A stretch of DNA of 64,000 nucleotides from Aeromicrobium ginsengisoli (GCF_004134905.2 NZ_SDPQ02000002.1:186001-250000), one strand, 5' to 3'. Shown: positions 15,667 through 24,331, numbered from the stretch's first letter. Made by a program: numbers and translations. The notes: generated from the sequence alone by a model not told the origin.

Positions 15667-16350
15667 GTGAGCACCGCGGGCAAGGGCTTGATCCTCGTCG
15701 TCGAGGACGACCACTCGATCGCCGACGTCCTGCGCCTCTACCTCTCGCGTGCCGGATATGGCGTGCACGTCGAGCACGACGGCTCGGGCGCGCTCACCCA
15801 GGTGGCGACGTTGCGACCTGCACTCGTGCTGCTGGACGTCGGCCTGCCCGAGGTCGACGGCGTCGAGGTGTGCCGCCGGATGCGCGCCCGGGACGACTGG
15901 ACGCCGGTGATCTTCGTGACGGCACGCGACGACGAGGTCGACCGCGTGCTGGGTCTCGAGCTCGGTGCCGACGACTACGTCACCAAGCCGTTCTCCCCCC
16001 GCGAGCTCGTCTCGCGGGTCGCAGCCGTGCTGCGCCGCAGCTCCGGGAGTGTCGACACCGCCTCGATCGACATCGGCGGCGTACGTCTGGAGCCCGGAAC
16101 GCGAGTCGTGACCGTCGATGGACGTGGCGTCGACCTCACCGCGACCGAGTTCGACCTGCTCGCGGCCTTGATGCGTCGCCCCGGAATCGTGTTCACCCGC
16201 GAGCAGCTGTTGTCGACGGTGTGGGGCGCTGCAGCGTACGGGCAGAGCCGGACGGTGGACGTCCACGTCGCCCAGCTGCGGGCCAAGCTCGGCGTCGATT
16301 CGCCGATCCGTACGCATCGCGGCGTCGGCTACTCGGCGGTGCGGCAGTGA
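15667..16350 (+). CDS. OmpR/PhoB-family response regulator
   Basis: 227 residues from the GTG at 15667, the usual length of the family. The receiver has Glu13-Asp14-Asp15, phospho-acceptor Asp57 (LVLLDVGLPEVDG) and the conserved Lys in YVTKPFSPREL. The C-terminal winged helix (LTATEFDLLAALMRRPG ... SRTVDVHVAQLRAKLG) is typical. The frame is open upstream to 15535, and an ATG at 15598 would add 23 residues. The GGAGG next to the GTG is too close for ideal initiation, so leaderless translation or the longer start cannot be excluded. Its kinase overlaps by 4 bp. Confidence 0.92.
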   Translation: MSTAGKGLILVVEDDHSIADVLRLYLSRAGYGVHVEHDGSGALTQVATLRPALVLLDVGLPEVDGVEVCRRMRARDDWTPVIFVTARDDEVDRVLGLELGADDYVTKPFSPRELVSRVAAVLRRSSGSVDTASIDIGGVRLEPGTRVVTVDGRGVDLTATEFDLLAALMRRPGIVFTREQLLSTVWGAAAYGQSRTVDVHVAQLRAKLGVDSPIRTHRGVGYSAVRQ

Positions 16351-17687
16351 GGACCGCGCCGCTGTCGCGCCGCATCCTGCTGGTGACGTTGGCCGGCGGT
16401 GTCGTGGTCGCGCTGGTCGCGCTGGTGCTCACCGTCCCGGTCGTCACGGGCGTGGCCAGGGACCAGGCACGCGAGGAGCTCGTACGCTCGGTCGACAGCC
16501 TCGCAGCGAAACCCGCTGCGGCGGCACGTCTCATCGCCCAGGAGCAGAAGGTGCTGGGCCGCGACGACCGCCGCTACGCGATCGTGCGACGGGGCGGCAA
16601 CGTGACGGGTGCGGCGGGCGACCTGTTGACCGACGAACAGGTTGCCGAGCTGCTGTCGACGGGCACGCTCTCGGCGACGTCGACCGTCGACGGCGAGACG
16701 ATCCTGATCGAAGGACGCGAGACCAGACGCGGATTCTCGGCCGTGGCCGTGCAGCCGGTGACCGGTGTCGACGAGGCAACCTCCGCCCTGCGTCGCCGGT
16801 TGCTGCTGGCGCTGCTGCTCGGCATCGCGGCGGCCGGCACCCTGGGCCTCGTCCTGTCTCGTACGCTCACCCGCTCGGTCGCCGCCGCAGCGGGAGCGGC
16901 CCGCCGCCTGGCCGCAGGGGAGCGAGGCGTGCCGATCGGCACGTCGTCCGTGCGCGAGTTCGACGACATGGGCAACGCCGTTGCCACGCTCGACGAGGCG
17001 CTGGCCACGAGCGAGGGCCGTCAGCGTGAGTTCCTGCTGTCGATCTCCCACGAGATCCGCACGCCGCTGACCGCGTTGAGGGGCTACGCCGAAGCGCTGG
17101 CGGACGGCGCCGTCGCACCTGCTGACGTACCGGCCACGGGCGAGACCCTGGTGGCGGAGACGGCGAGGCTCGACAGGTTCGTCAGCGACCTGCTCGCTCT
17201 CGCGCGACTTGAGGCCGACGACTTCACGATCGAGGCCCAGGACGTGTCGGTCGCCGGCCTGTTGGACGATCTCCAGCAGGCCTGGCAGGTGACGTGCGAA
17301 CGGGAGGGCGTGACGCTGCTGGCGGTGACCGGACCCGCGACGGTGCGCGCCGATCCGATGCGGCTCCGCCAGCTCCTGGACGGGTTGGTCGAGAACGCCG
17401 TCCGGGCGACCCCGGCCGGTGGTGTCGTCGAGGTGCGCACCGTCAGCACCGTGACCGAACTGACGATCGTGGTCACCGACACTGGGCCGGGAATCGATCC
17501 CGCCGACCTGAGCGACGTGTTCGAGCGCGGGGTCCTCCACGCGCGCTATCGCGACGTCCGAGCCGTCGGGACCGGCTTGGGCCTGTCGATCGCCCATCGT
17601 CTGGCGACGCGTATGGGCATGCGCATCGAGTCGCGCAACGGCGTCGACCGGGGCTCGGAGTTCGCCGTGGTCGTGCCGATACGCTGA
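16347..17687 (+). CDS. Sensor histidine kinase (EnvZ/PhoR-type, HAMP-HisKA-HATPase)
   Basis: 446 residues, GTG overlapping the regulator stop (GTGA). One transmembrane helix is at about 10-36, an extracytoplasmic sensor domain covers about 37-150, and a second helix is at 151-172. A HAMP linker ([19 protein letters not shown]) follows. The HisKA box [19 protein letters not shown] has His235, and the HATPase domain has the N-box [13 protein letters not shown] and G1-box [10 protein letters not shown]. It is the partner of the OmpR-type regulator. Its last codons contain a TACGCT that may be the -10 of pyrD. Confidence 0.93.
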   Translation: MRTAPLSRRILLVTLAGGVVVALVALVLTVPVVTGVARDQAREELVRSVDSLAAKPAAAARLIAQEQKVLGRDDRRYAIVRRGGNVTGAAGDLLTDEQVAELLSTGTLSATSTVDGETILIEGRETRRGFSAVAVQPVTGVDEATSALRRRLLLALLLGIAAAGTLGLVLSRTLTRSVAAAAGAARRLAAGERGVPIGTSSVREFDDMGNAVATLDEALATSEGRQREFLLSISHEIRTPLTALRGYAEALADGAVAPADVPATGETLVAETARLDRFVSDLLALARLEADDFTIEAQDVSVAGLLDDLQQAWQVTCEREGVTLLAVTGPATVRADPMRLRQLLDGLVENAVRATPAGGVVEVRTVSTVTELTIVVTDTGPGIDPADLSDVFERGVLHARYRDVRAVGTGLGLSIAHRLATRMGMRIESRNGVDRGSEFAVVVPIR

Positions 17688-17691
17688 CCGC

Positions 17692-18729
17692 GTGGTCTAT
17701 CGCGCCTTCTTCGACGCCGTCTTCCGCTCGATGGATCCCGAGAAGGCGCACGAACGAGCCTTCGCCGCGATCCGTGCGGGCCGGTTCGCCACGCGCCGGG
17801 TCTTCCCGCAGACGTACGCCCCGCGCACCGTGATGGGCATCGAGTTCCCCAACGCATTCGGCCTCGCGGCCGGCTTCGACAAGAACGCCAAGGCGGTCCC
17901 CGGGCTGCTCGGCCTGGGTTTCGGCCACGTCGAGATCGGCACCGTGACCGCCCGCGCCCAGCCCGGCAATCCCCGGCCGCGCCTGTTCCGCCTCGTCGAC
18001 GACCGGGCGATCATCAACCGGATGGGCTTCAACAACGACGGTGCCGCAGAGGTGGCCTCGCGTCTGCACCGGATCCGCGCCACCAAGGCCGGCCGCTCCG
18101 CCGTCATCGGCGTCAACATCGGCAAGACCAAGGTCGTGGAGCCCGAGCACGCCGTCGAGGACTACGTCGAGAGTGCCCGGCTGCTGGCTCCCCACGCGAG
18201 CTACCTGGTCGTCAACGTCTCCTCGCCCAACACGCCGGGCCTGCGCGACCTGCAGGCCGTCGACGAGCTGAGGCCGCTGCTCAGCGCCGTCAAGGACGTC
18301 GCCGATCGCGCGCCCGCCGGGCCCGTCCCACTGCTCGTCAAGATCGCCCCGGACCTGGCCGATGACGACGTCGACGCGGTCGCCGACCTGGCGGTCGAGC
18401 TGGGGCTCGCCGGCATCAGTGCGACCAACACCACGATCGCCCGGCCCGACTCGCTTGCAACCTCCCGCGACGTCGTCGAGGCCGCGGGGGCCGGTGGCCT
18501 GTCGGGGCCGGTGCTCGCCGAGCGCGCCACCGAGGTCCTCGTACGCCTGCGGGCTCGCGTGGGCGACCGGCTGACGATCATCTCGGTCGGCGGGGTCACG
18601 ACTCCCGACGACGTACGTGCCCGGCTGGCTGCGGGGGCCGACCTCGTGCAGGGCTACACGGCGTTCATCTACGAGGGTCCGGGCTGGCCCTCACGCCTCG
18701 CCGCGGCGAGCACCTCGGCGTCGGCCTGA
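17692..18729 (+). CDS. pyrD: Dihydroorotate dehydrogenase (quinone), class 2
   Basis: 345 residues. Class-2 PyrD is an FMN enzyme that oxidises dihydroorotate to orotate in pyrimidine synthesis and passes electrons to the quinone pool through an N-terminal amphipathic extension (here [20 protein letters not shown]). The motif [11 protein letters not shown] binds FMN. The catalytic-serine motif [14 protein letters not shown] and the phosphate-binding GGVTTPDDV ... [15 protein letters not shown] are present, at full family length. It starts 5 bp after the kinase stop. TACGCT at 17680-17685 is exactly 6 nt before the GTG, so it may have its own leaderless promoter besides read-through. Confidence 0.96.
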   Translation: MVYRAFFDAVFRSMDPEKAHERAFAAIRAGRFATRRVFPQTYAPRTVMGIEFPNAFGLAAGFDKNAKAVPGLLGLGFGHVEIGTVTARAQPGNPRPRLFRLVDDRAIINRMGFNNDGAAEVASRLHRIRATKAGRSAVIGVNIGKTKVVEPEHAVEDYVESARLLAPHASYLVVNVSSPNTPGLRDLQAVDELRPLLSAVKDVADRAPAGPVPLLVKIAPDLADDDVDAVADLAVELGLAGISATNTTIARPDSLATSRDVVEAAGAGGLSGPVLAERATEVLVRLRARVGDRLTIISVGGVTTPDDVRARLAAGADLVQGYTAFIYEGPGWPSRLAAASTSASA

Positions 18730-18871
18730 TCTTCGCGCCGCTGTTCCACTGGCTCCCGACGAGGGCTGGTTCGAGTCGACGCAGCCCCTCGTCCGGGTGT
18801 GCATCGGCTGCTACGCCGTGGCATTCCTGGCCGTGTTCGCACTGCCGATGCGGGCCCGCGAGGACGCCTGA
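18722..18871 (+). pseudogene. Possible remnant of a small membrane protein
   Basis: Directly after pyrD, one frame encodes EGWFESTQPLVRVCIGCYA followed by a hydrophobic run VAFLAVFALPM and a charged end, then a stop at 18871. No plausible start precedes it in that frame; the open frame simply runs back through pyrD out of phase. Another frame at 18720 reads [17 protein letters not shown]. The two pieces together look like a short membrane protein split by a frameshift, or the tail of a lost gene. Weakly supported. Confidence 0.25.
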
Positions 18872-18927
18872 CGAGCCCGATCGGTCCCGGGGCATCCCCC
18901 GATTTCGTCCCGGGGCCGATCACCCTG

Positions 18928-18933
18928 TATCTT
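18928..18933 (+). promoter_or_regulatory. Probable -10 element for the tRNA-Thr/tRNA-Met/rpmG unit
   Basis: TATCTT lies 13 bp before the tRNA-Thr gene, which fits a transcript starting a few bases upstream of the mature 5' end. The -35 region (TTCGTC/TCGTCC near 18904-18910) is poor. Confidence 0.4.
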
Positions 18934-18946
18934 TGGCTGTCGGCTT

Positions 18947-19019
18947 GCCCCTTTAGCTCAGTCGGCAGAGCGTTTCCATGGTAAGGAAAAGGTCTACGGT
19001 TCGATTCCGTAAAGGGGCT
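18947..19019 (+). tRNA. tRNA-Thr(GGT)
   Basis: A 73-nt cloverleaf. Acceptor GCCCCTT (18947-18953) pairs with AAGGGGC (19012-19018), discriminator T. The anticodon arm TTTCC-ATGGTAA-GGAAA gives anticodon GGT, and the T-loop is TTCGATT. CCA is not encoded. It is followed 52 bp later by tRNA-Met, a common pairing ahead of rpmG in actinobacteria. Confidence 0.95.
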
Positions 19020-19071
19020 CTGGACTCGGATCACTTCTGAGTCCTTCGGACATGAGGCAACTCATGCCCGT

Positions 19072-19145
19072 GGCGGGGTAGCTCAGGTGGTTAGAGCACA
19101 CGGCTCATAATCGTGGTGTCGCGGGTTCGAGTCCCGCCCCCGCTA
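19072..19145 (+). tRNA. tRNA-Met(CAT), elongator type
   Basis: A 74-nt cloverleaf. Acceptor GGCGGGG pairs with CCCCGCT (one G-T), anticodon loop CTCATAA gives CAT, and the T-arm is GCGGG-TTCGAGT-CCCGC. CCA is not encoded. Position before rpmG and a fully paired acceptor argue for elongator Met; an Ile2 (lysidine) tRNA cannot be excluded by eye. Confidence 0.92.
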
Positions 19146-19201
19146 CCGCAGAACTGCACACGTACGACCTTCAGCATCACCGATCAAGAAGAGGCACCCT
19201 C

Positions 19202-19372
19202 GTGGCCAGCAAGAGCTCAGACGTTCGTCCCAAGATCACCTTGGCCTGCACCGAGTGCAAGGAACGCAACTACATCACCAAGAAGAACCGTCGCAACGAC
19301 CCCGATCGTCTCGACCTCAAGAAGTTCTGCCCGCGTTGCAAGACCCACCAGGTCCACCGCGAGACCCGCTGA
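19202..19372 (+). CDS. rpmG: 50S ribosomal protein L33
   Basis: A 56-residue ribosomal protein from the GTG at 19202, below a 60-codon length cutoff but unmistakable: basic, with two Cys pairs, CTEC near the N-terminus and CPRC near the C-terminus. It is thus the zinc-binding (C+) form of L33. The motif [17 protein letters not shown] is characteristic. It follows the tRNA-Met gene as in many actinobacteria and is closed by a hairpin terminator 13 bp after its stop. In many relatives MaoC-like dehydratase genes come next; here murB does. Confidence 0.95.
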   Translation: MASKSSDVRPKITLACTECKERNYITKKNRRNDPDRLDLKKFCPRCKTHQVHRETR

Positions 19373-19385
19373 CCCCAGTTCCTTC

Positions 19386-19431
19386 GAACGACGGCTCCCC
19401 CTGCTCCGGCAGGCGGGAGCCTTCGTCGTTC
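19386..19431 (+). terminator. Hairpin terminator after rpmG
   Basis: A long imperfect stem: GAACGAC ... GTCGTTC on the outside, GGCTCCC (19393-19399) with GGGAGCC (19415-19421), and an inner CCTGC/GCAGG. It separates rpmG from murB. Confidence 0.65.
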
Positions 19432-19455
19432 GCGGACGCTGCTAGCGTCGCCGCC

Positions 19456-20475
19456 ATGGACCTCGCCGAGCTGACGACGCTGCGCCTCGGTGGCCCCGCC
19501 CGAGCCGTGATCGACGCGACCTCCGAGCAGCAGCTGCTCGACGCCGTGCGCGTCGCCGACGAGGCCGGCGACCCGGTCCTGGTCGTGGCCGGCGGCAGCA
19601 ACCTCGTGGTCGCCGACGAGGGCGTGCCGGGCACCGTGATCCGGGTCCTGACCAAGGGCGTCGAGGTCGACTCCGATGCCTGCAGCGGCGCGATGGTCAC
19701 GATCGCCGCGGGAGAGCCGTGGGACGGCATCGTCGCACTGGCGGTCGACGAAGGCTGGGTCGGCATCGAGGCGCTGTCGGGCATCCCCGGCTCCACCGGC
19801 GCGACGCCGATCCAGAACGTCGGCGCCTACGGCCAGGAGGTCGGTCAGACGATCGCGACGGTCCGGGCGTACGACCGCTTCGAGCGCAAGATCCGCACGA
19901 TCCACGCGGTCGACTGCGGCTTCGGCTATCGCACGAGCCGCTTCAAGGCCGAGCCCCAGCGCTGGCTCGTGCTGTCGGTGGCCTACCAGTTCCGCCTCGG
20001 TGAGCTGAGCGCCCCGATCGCGTACGCCGAGCTGGCCCGCACCCTGGGCGTCGAGATCGGCCGGCGCGCACCGTCGGCCGAGGTACGTGAGGCCGTGCTG
20101 GCGTTGCGCCGGGGCAAGGGCATGGTGCTGGATGCCGACGACCACGACACCTGGAGTGCGGGCTCGTTCTTCACCAACCCGCTGCTGACGCCCGACCAGG
20201 CGGACGCCCTGCCGGCCGAGGCGCCGCGCTTCCCCCAGCCGGACGGCTCGGTCAAGACCAGCGCCGCTTGGCTGATCGATCACGCGGGGTTCGCCAAGGG
20301 TGACACCCGAGGGCATGTGGGCCTGTCGACCAAGCACGTGCTGGCGCTGACCAACCGCGGGGGCGCCACGACGGCCGAGCTCCTGGGCCTGGCCCGCGAG
20401 GTGCGCGACGGCGTGCGTCAGGCATATGGCATCACGCTGGTCAACGAGCCCGTGCTCGTCGGCTGCGAGCTCTGA
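19456..20475 (+). CDS. murB: UDP-N-acetylmuramate dehydrogenase
   Basis: 339 residues from the ATG at 19456. The frame extends upstream through the rpmG region, but TAGCGT at 19443-19448 ends 7 nt before this ATG, so a leaderless mRNA starting here is likely. MurB reduces UDP-GlcNAc-enolpyruvate to UDP-MurNAc with NADPH and FAD in peptidoglycan synthesis. The FAD-binding PCMH domain covers about residues 1-165 (VVAGGSNLVVADEG; LSGIPGSTGATPIQNVGAYG). The catalytic serine lies in WSAGSFFTNP and the C-terminal Glu in LVNEPVLVG. Both are intact and the length is normal. Confidence 0.96.
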   Translation: MDLAELTTLRLGGPARAVIDATSEQQLLDAVRVADEAGDPVLVVAGGSNLVVADEGVPGTVIRVLTKGVEVDSDACSGAMVTIAAGEPWDGIVALAVDEGWVGIEALSGIPGSTGATPIQNVGAYGQEVGQTIATVRAYDRFERKIRTIHAVDCGFGYRTSRFKAEPQRWLVLSVAYQFRLGELSAPIAYAELARTLGVEIGRRAPSAEVREAVLALRRGKGMVLDADDHDTWSAGSFFTNPLLTPDQADALPAEAPRFPQPDGSVKTSAAWLIDHAGFAKGDTRGHVGLSTKHVLALTNRGGATTAELLGLAREVRDGVRQAYGITLVNEPVLVGCEL

Positions 20476-20479
20476 CCCG

Positions 20480-20962
20480 TCAGCGCAGCCAGCCGAGGAC
20501 GAAGTCGGAGTAGTAGGAGTCGTCGTACGGATCGTCGTCCCAGAACCCGTCGATCGTCACGGCCGCGACGATGAACGCGGTGAGTGCCAGCAAGGCCAGG
20601 ATCAGCAGGACCGTCCCGACGATGCCCATGATCTTGCCGGCGTTGGCCTCGCTCCGGCCCGAGTAGGCCTGGGGGTTCGCGTCGATCTCCTTGACCGCCC
20701 TGGCGCCGAGGATCCAGGCGACCGGCGCGACGAGGAACGTCACGTAGCAGGCGAACCCGGTCAGCCCGATGATGCCAAGCACCATCGCCGTCGTGGCCCG
20801 CGGGTGCTGGGGCGGTTTCGGGGCGTACTGGGGATACGGATATCCGTAACCCGGCGGCGGGGGAGGATAGGCGTTGCCCCAGTTGGGTGGCGGCTGCTGG
20901 TAGCCCGGCGGCGGGGGTTGGTGTGTCGGATCTGACGGGTTCCCCGGCTGCTCGTCGCTCAT
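20480..20962 (-). CDS. DUF4190 membrane protein, paralogue 1
   Basis: 160 residues from the ATG at 20962 (MSDEQPGN). A Pro/Tyr/Gln-rich cytoplasmic N-terminus (repeats of PPPPGY) leads to a DUF4190 domain with two hydrophobic helices (ATTAMVLGIIGLTGFACYVTFLVAP and GTVLLILALLALTAFIVAAV). The linker AVKEIDANPQAYSGRSEANAGKIMGI is almost the same in the next paralogue. An acidic C-terminal tail follows. The ribosome-site region (GGAAGGGTGTTCCC before ATG) is also shared with paralogue 2. Function unknown; such proteins often carry membrane-protein interaction modules. Converges on murB, 4 bp from its stop. Confidence 0.8.
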   Translation of the reverse strand: MSDEQPGNPSDPTHQPPPPGYQQPPPNWGNAYPPPPPGYGYPYPQYAPKPPQHPRATTAMVLGIIGLTGFACYVTFLVAPVAWILGARAVKEIDANPQAYSGRSEANAGKIMGIVGTVLLILALLALTAFIVAAVTIDGFWDDDPYDDSYYSDFVLGWLR

Positions 20963-21001
20963 GGGAACACCCTTCCACACCGGGTCGGCCCGGGAGCCGT
21001 T

Positions 21002-21301
21002 TCAGCTGGAGGAGGAGTCGACCGCGACGCCGAGGCTGAACAGGCCGATGAGCGCGACGATTCCGAGGATCAGGATGCACGAACCGACGATCCCCAGGAT
21101 CTTGCCGGCGTTGGCCTCGCCCCGGCCCGAGTACGCCTGCGGGTTCGCGTCGATCTCCTTGACCGCCTTGCCACCGATGCTCCACGCGAACGGCGCGATG
21201 AACCCGCACACGGCGATGCCGAGAATGCCGAGGACCATGGCGGTCGTGGCCTGCGGGTGCTTGGGCGGGACGTAGTACGGCGGCGGATATCCGGAGCTCA
21301 T
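21002..21301 (-). CDS. DUF4190 membrane protein, paralogue 2
   Basis: 99 residues from the ATG at 21301 (MSSGYPPPYYVPPK). A short Pro/Tyr-rich head is followed by two hydrophobic helices (ATTAMVLGILGIAVCGFIAPF and IVGSCILILGIVALIGLF) with the linker AVKEIDANPQAYSGRGEANAGKILGI between them, nearly identical to paralogue 1. The upstream leader is also conserved with paralogue 1, indicating a recent tandem duplication that included the translation start. Part of a minus-strand run with adenosine deaminase and the two other paralogues. Function unknown. Confidence 0.8.
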   Translation of the reverse strand: MSSGYPPPYYVPPKHPQATTAMVLGILGIAVCGFIAPFAWSIGGKAVKEIDANPQAYSGRGEANAGKILGIVGSCILILGIVALIGLFSLGVAVDSSSS

Positions 21302-21329
21302 GCGAGCACCCTTCCACACGTTCGACGGC

Positions 21330-21689
21330 TCAGGTGCCGTATCCCGCGTCGTGGTTCACGCCGATGATCGTGAGCGTCGCCGCGATGACGAGCAGGAGCA
21401 GGACGATCCCGAGGATCGCCGAGCCGATGATGCCCAGGACCATCCCGGCCTTGGCCTCGCCGGCGCGCCGGTATCGCGTGGGCTCGCGCTCCGCCTCGCG
21501 ATCGGCGACCGCCCCGAAGTACCACGCCAACGGTGAGAGGGCGATCGGCGCCAGCAGGACGAAGAACCCCGCCACGCCGATGATGCCGAGCACCAGGGCC
21601 GCCGTGGACCGGGGCGGCTTGGGGAGCGGCGCCGGCTGTGGGGCGTACGGATAGGGCTGCGGCGGCGGATAGGGATACGGCGTGGTCAT
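21330..21689 (-). CDS. DUF4190 membrane protein, paralogue 3
   Basis: 119 residues. The ATG at 21689 overlaps the adenosine deaminase stop (ATGA), so the two are translationally coupled. Pro/Tyr-rich N-terminus (MTTPYPYPPPQPYPYAPQ), then two helices (ALVLGIIGVAGFFVLLAPIAL and GIIGSAILGIVLLLLVIAATL) around the linker AEREPTRYRRAGEAKAGMVL. It is clearly related to, but more diverged than, paralogues 1 and 2. A longer open frame back to 22094 is inside the deaminase gene and is not used. Function unknown. Confidence 0.8.
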   Translation of the reverse strand: MTTPYPYPPPQPYPYAPQPAPLPKPPRSTAALVLGIIGVAGFFVLLAPIALSPLAWYFGAVADREAEREPTRYRRAGEAKAGMVLGIIGSAILGIVLLLLVIAATLTIIGVNHDAGYGT

Positions 21690-22786
21690 GCGTCCGCTCC
21701 CTCCGCCGGCGGGTTGCCGAGCCACTCGTCGATGCCCGTGAGACCTGCGTTCACGATGTCTGAAGGAGCGTACGACCTGCGGACCGACATGCGGGCGAGT
21801 TCGGCCAGCTCGGCGTCGCTGAAGTCCTGGGCGGCACGCAGCACGGCGTACTGGCCGGCGAGGCGAGAGCCGAACAGCAGCGGGTCGTCGGCGCCGAGAG
21901 CCACGTCGATCCCGGCGTCGGTCAGGGTGCGGACCGGCACCTCCTCGAGCGTGCTGTAGACCCCGAGCGACACGTTGGAGGTCGGGCAGACCTCGAGCGC
22001 GACACCGTCGGTCGCGAGCCGGTCGAGCACGGCGGTGCTCTCCGAGGCGCGTACGCCGTGCCCGAGGCGATCGGGGTGCAGGTGGTCGAGGCACTGCGTG
22101 ACGTGGGCGGGGCCGCGCAGCTCACCGCCGTGCGGCACGAGTGCCAGCCCGGCCCGCTCGGCGATCGCGAACGCGGGGCCGAAGTCGGTGGTGTCGCCGC
22201 GCCGCTCGTCGTTGGACAGGCCGAAGCCGATGACGCCGCGACCGGAGTATTGGGCCGCGAGCCGGGCGAGCGTACGCGCGTCCATCGGGTGCCGGGTGCG
22301 GTTGGCGGCGACGACCAGGCCCATGCCGATGCCTGCGCGCGCCGACGCATCGCGGACCGCATCGATGACCAGGTCGGTGAACGCCGTGATGCCGCCGAAG
22401 CGCGCGCCGTAGCCGGACGGGTCGACCTGGATCTCCGTCCAGACCGAGCCGTCGGCGGCGTCGTCCTCCGCGGCTTCGAGGATCAGCCGCCGGACGTCCT
22501 CCTCGGTGCGCAGCACCGACCGCGCCACGTCGTAGAGGCGCTGGAACCGGAACCAGCCCTTCTCGTCGGTCGTGCTCAGCTGCGGTGGCCAGTCCTCGGT
22601 CAGCGACGCAGGCAGGCGTATGCGGTCCCGCTCGGCCAGCTCGAGCAGCGTGCTGTGCCGCATCGAGCCGGTGAAGTGCAGGTGCAGGTGCGCCTTGGGA
22701 AGTGCCGAGAGCGACCGGCGATCCGGGGCTTCGAACTGAGGTGAGGCGGACTCGTCAGTCTGGTCTCCGTCGCTCACGTGCCCCAT
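21686..22786 (-). CDS. add: Adenosine deaminase
   Basis: 366 residues. The metal-dependent deaminase fold is shown by the metal-binding HxH in LPKAHLHLHFTGS, the later motif GHGVRASESTAVLD, the substrate-proximal LEVCPTSNVSLGVY and the metal Asp-Asp in ALGADDPLLFGS. It converts adenosine (or deoxyadenosine) to inosine in purine salvage; adenine or other purine deaminase specificity cannot be excluded. The start is the ATG at 22786; a GTG at 22777 is an alternative. No ribosome site is obvious. It heads a four-gene minus-strand run with the DUF4190 paralogues, the first overlapping it by 4 bp. Confidence 0.88.
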   Translation of the reverse strand: MGHVSDGDQTDESASPQFEAPDRRSLSALPKAHLHLHFTGSMRHSTLLELAERDRIRLPASLTEDWPPQLSTTDEKGWFRFQRLYDVARSVLRTEEDVRRLILEAAEDDAADGSVWTEIQVDPSGYGARFGGITAFTDLVIDAVRDASARAGIGMGLVVAANRTRHPMDARTLARLAAQYSGRGVIGFGLSNDERRGDTTDFGPAFAIAERAGLALVPHGGELRGPAHVTQCLDHLHPDRLGHGVRASESTAVLDRLATDGVALEVCPTSNVSLGVYSTLEEVPVRTLTDAGIDVALGADDPLLFGSRLAGQYAVLRAAQDFSDAELAELARMSVRRSYAPSDIVNAGLTGIDEWLGNPPAEGADA

Positions 22787-22816
22787 TCAACACGCATCGG
22801 TTCTCCGTACGTGTGG

Positions 22817-24217
22817 TCAGTGGGTTGAATCAGCGGCCTCGGCTGCCTTGCGCACCGCTGCCGCGACGCGCTTGTGCACGTCGGCGTGGAACACGCTCGG
22901 CACGATGTAGTTGGCGTTGAGCTCGTCGGCCGTGACGCTGCCGGCGATGGCCTCGGCGGCCGCCAGCAGGATGTCCATGCCGATGCCGTGGCTCTGTGCG
23001 TCGAGCAGCCCGCGGAAGATCCCGGGGAACGCCAGCACGTTGTTGATCTGGTTGGGATAGTCCGAGCGGCCCGTCGCGACGACCCGGGCGTGCTGCCGGG
23101 CGATCGCCGGGTCGATCTCCGGGTCGGGGTTGGCGAGGGCGAAGACGATCGCGTCGTCGGCCATGGCCTCGACGTCCTGGGCGTTGAGCAGGTTGGGCGC
23201 GCTCACGCCGATGAAGACGTCGGCGCCGGGCAGTGCCTCACGCAGGGTGCCGGTCAGGCCGTCGGCGTTGGTGTGGTCGGCGATCCACTGCAGCGACTCG
23301 TCGAGCCCTTCGCGTCCTTGGTGGACGACGCCCTGGACGTCACACACCACGACGTGCTTGGCGCCGGCGTGCATGAGGACCTTGAGGACCGCGGTCCCGG
23401 CCGCGCCGGCACCGGCCAGCACGATGCGAGCCGTGCCGATGTCCTTGCCGACGACCTTGAGGGCATTGCGCAGGGCAGCAAGGACGACGACCGCGGTGCC
23501 GTGCTGGTCGTCGTGGAACACGGGGATGTCGAGGCGTTCGCGCAGGCGGGCCTCGATCTCGAAGCAGCGAGGCGCCGAGATGTCCTCGAGGTTGATGCCG
23601 GCGAAGCCGGGGGAGATCGCCGCGACGGTCTCGACGATCTGGTCGACGTCCTGCGTGTCGAGGCAGATGGGCCACGCGTCGATGTCGGCGAAGCCCTTGA
23701 ACAGGGCGGCCTTGCCCTCCATGACGGGCATCGCGGCGTGCGGGCCGATGTTGCCGAGGCCCAGCACCGCCGACCCGTCGCTGACGACCGCGACGCTGTT
23801 GCGCTTGACCGTCAGGCGCCGGGCGTCCTCCTTGTCGGCGGCGATCGCCATGCAGATGCGCGCGACGCCGGGCGTGTAGATCATCGAGAGGTCGTCGCGG
23901 TTGCGCAGCGGATGCTTCGTCGCGGTCTCGATGACGCCGCCGAGGTGCATGAGGAACGTCCGGTCGGAGACCTTTTCTACCTTGACGTCGCTGATCGCCT
24001 CGAGCGCCGAGACGATCAAGGCCGCGTGGTCGGTGTCGGACGCGGCGCAGGTGAGGTCGATGCGGAGCGCCTCGGCGCCAGATGCCGTGACGTCGAGCGC
24101 GGTGACGATTCCGCCCGTGCGTTCGACGGTGGTCGTGAGCTCACTGACCGCCGATCCGCCGGAGGGCACCTCGAGTCGGATCGTGATGGAGTAGGAGATG
24201 CTGGGTGCAGTGGCCAT
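22817..24217 (-). CDS. NAD(P)-dependent malic enzyme with N-terminal ACT domain
   Basis: 466 residues. An ACT-like regulatory domain (about 1-80) precedes a short-form bacterial malic enzyme: YTPGVARICMAIA (catalytic Tyr), GKAALFKGFADIDAWP (catalytic Lys), metal-binding NLEDISAPRCFEIE and FHDDQHGTAVV, and the nucleotide-binding GAGAAGTAVLKVL. It oxidatively decarboxylates malate to pyruvate. On the minus strand TAGCAT (24229-24224) ends 6 nt before the ATG, predicting a leaderless mRNA. It is transcribed divergently from tRNA-Trp/secE. Confidence 0.95.
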   Translation of the reverse strand: MATAPSISYSITIRLEVPSGGSAVSELTTTVERTGGIVTALDVTASGAEALRIDLTCAASDTDHAALIVSALEAISDVKVEKVSDRTFLMHLGGVIETATKHPLRNRDDLSMIYTPGVARICMAIAADKEDARRLTVKRNSVAVVSDGSAVLGLGNIGPHAAMPVMEGKAALFKGFADIDAWPICLDTQDVDQIVETVAAISPGFAGINLEDISAPRCFEIEARLRERLDIPVFHDDQHGTAVVVLAALRNALKVVGKDIGTARIVLAGAGAAGTAVLKVLMHAGAKHVVVCDVQGVVHQGREGLDESLQWIADHTNADGLTGTLREALPGADVFIGVSAPNLLNAQDVEAMADDAIVFALANPDPEIDPAIARQHARVVATGRSDYPNQINNVLAFPGIFRGLLDAQSHGIGMDILLAAAEAIAGSVTADELNANYIVPSVFHADVHKRVAAAVRKAAEAADSTH

Positions 24218-24301
24218 GCACCCATGCTAAAACATGAGGAAAGGCTCAGGTTTTTGGGGCGCGGGCCTCGGTTCGACGAGGGCGGGGCGCACCACGTACA
24301 C

Positions 24302-24331
24302 TTGACCCACCGGTGAATATTCACTCTAGAT
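24302..24331 (+). promoter_or_regulatory. Promoter of tRNA-Trp-secE-nusG with palindromic spacer
   Basis: TTGACC (24302-24307), 17-18 nt, then TCTAGA/CTAGAT (24325-24331): a near-consensus housekeeping promoter 45 bp before tRNA-Trp. The spacer contains a perfect palindrome GTGAATATTCAC (24313-24324) and an overlapping CACCGGTG (24308-24315), an unusual placement suited to repressor binding. Confidence 0.7.
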
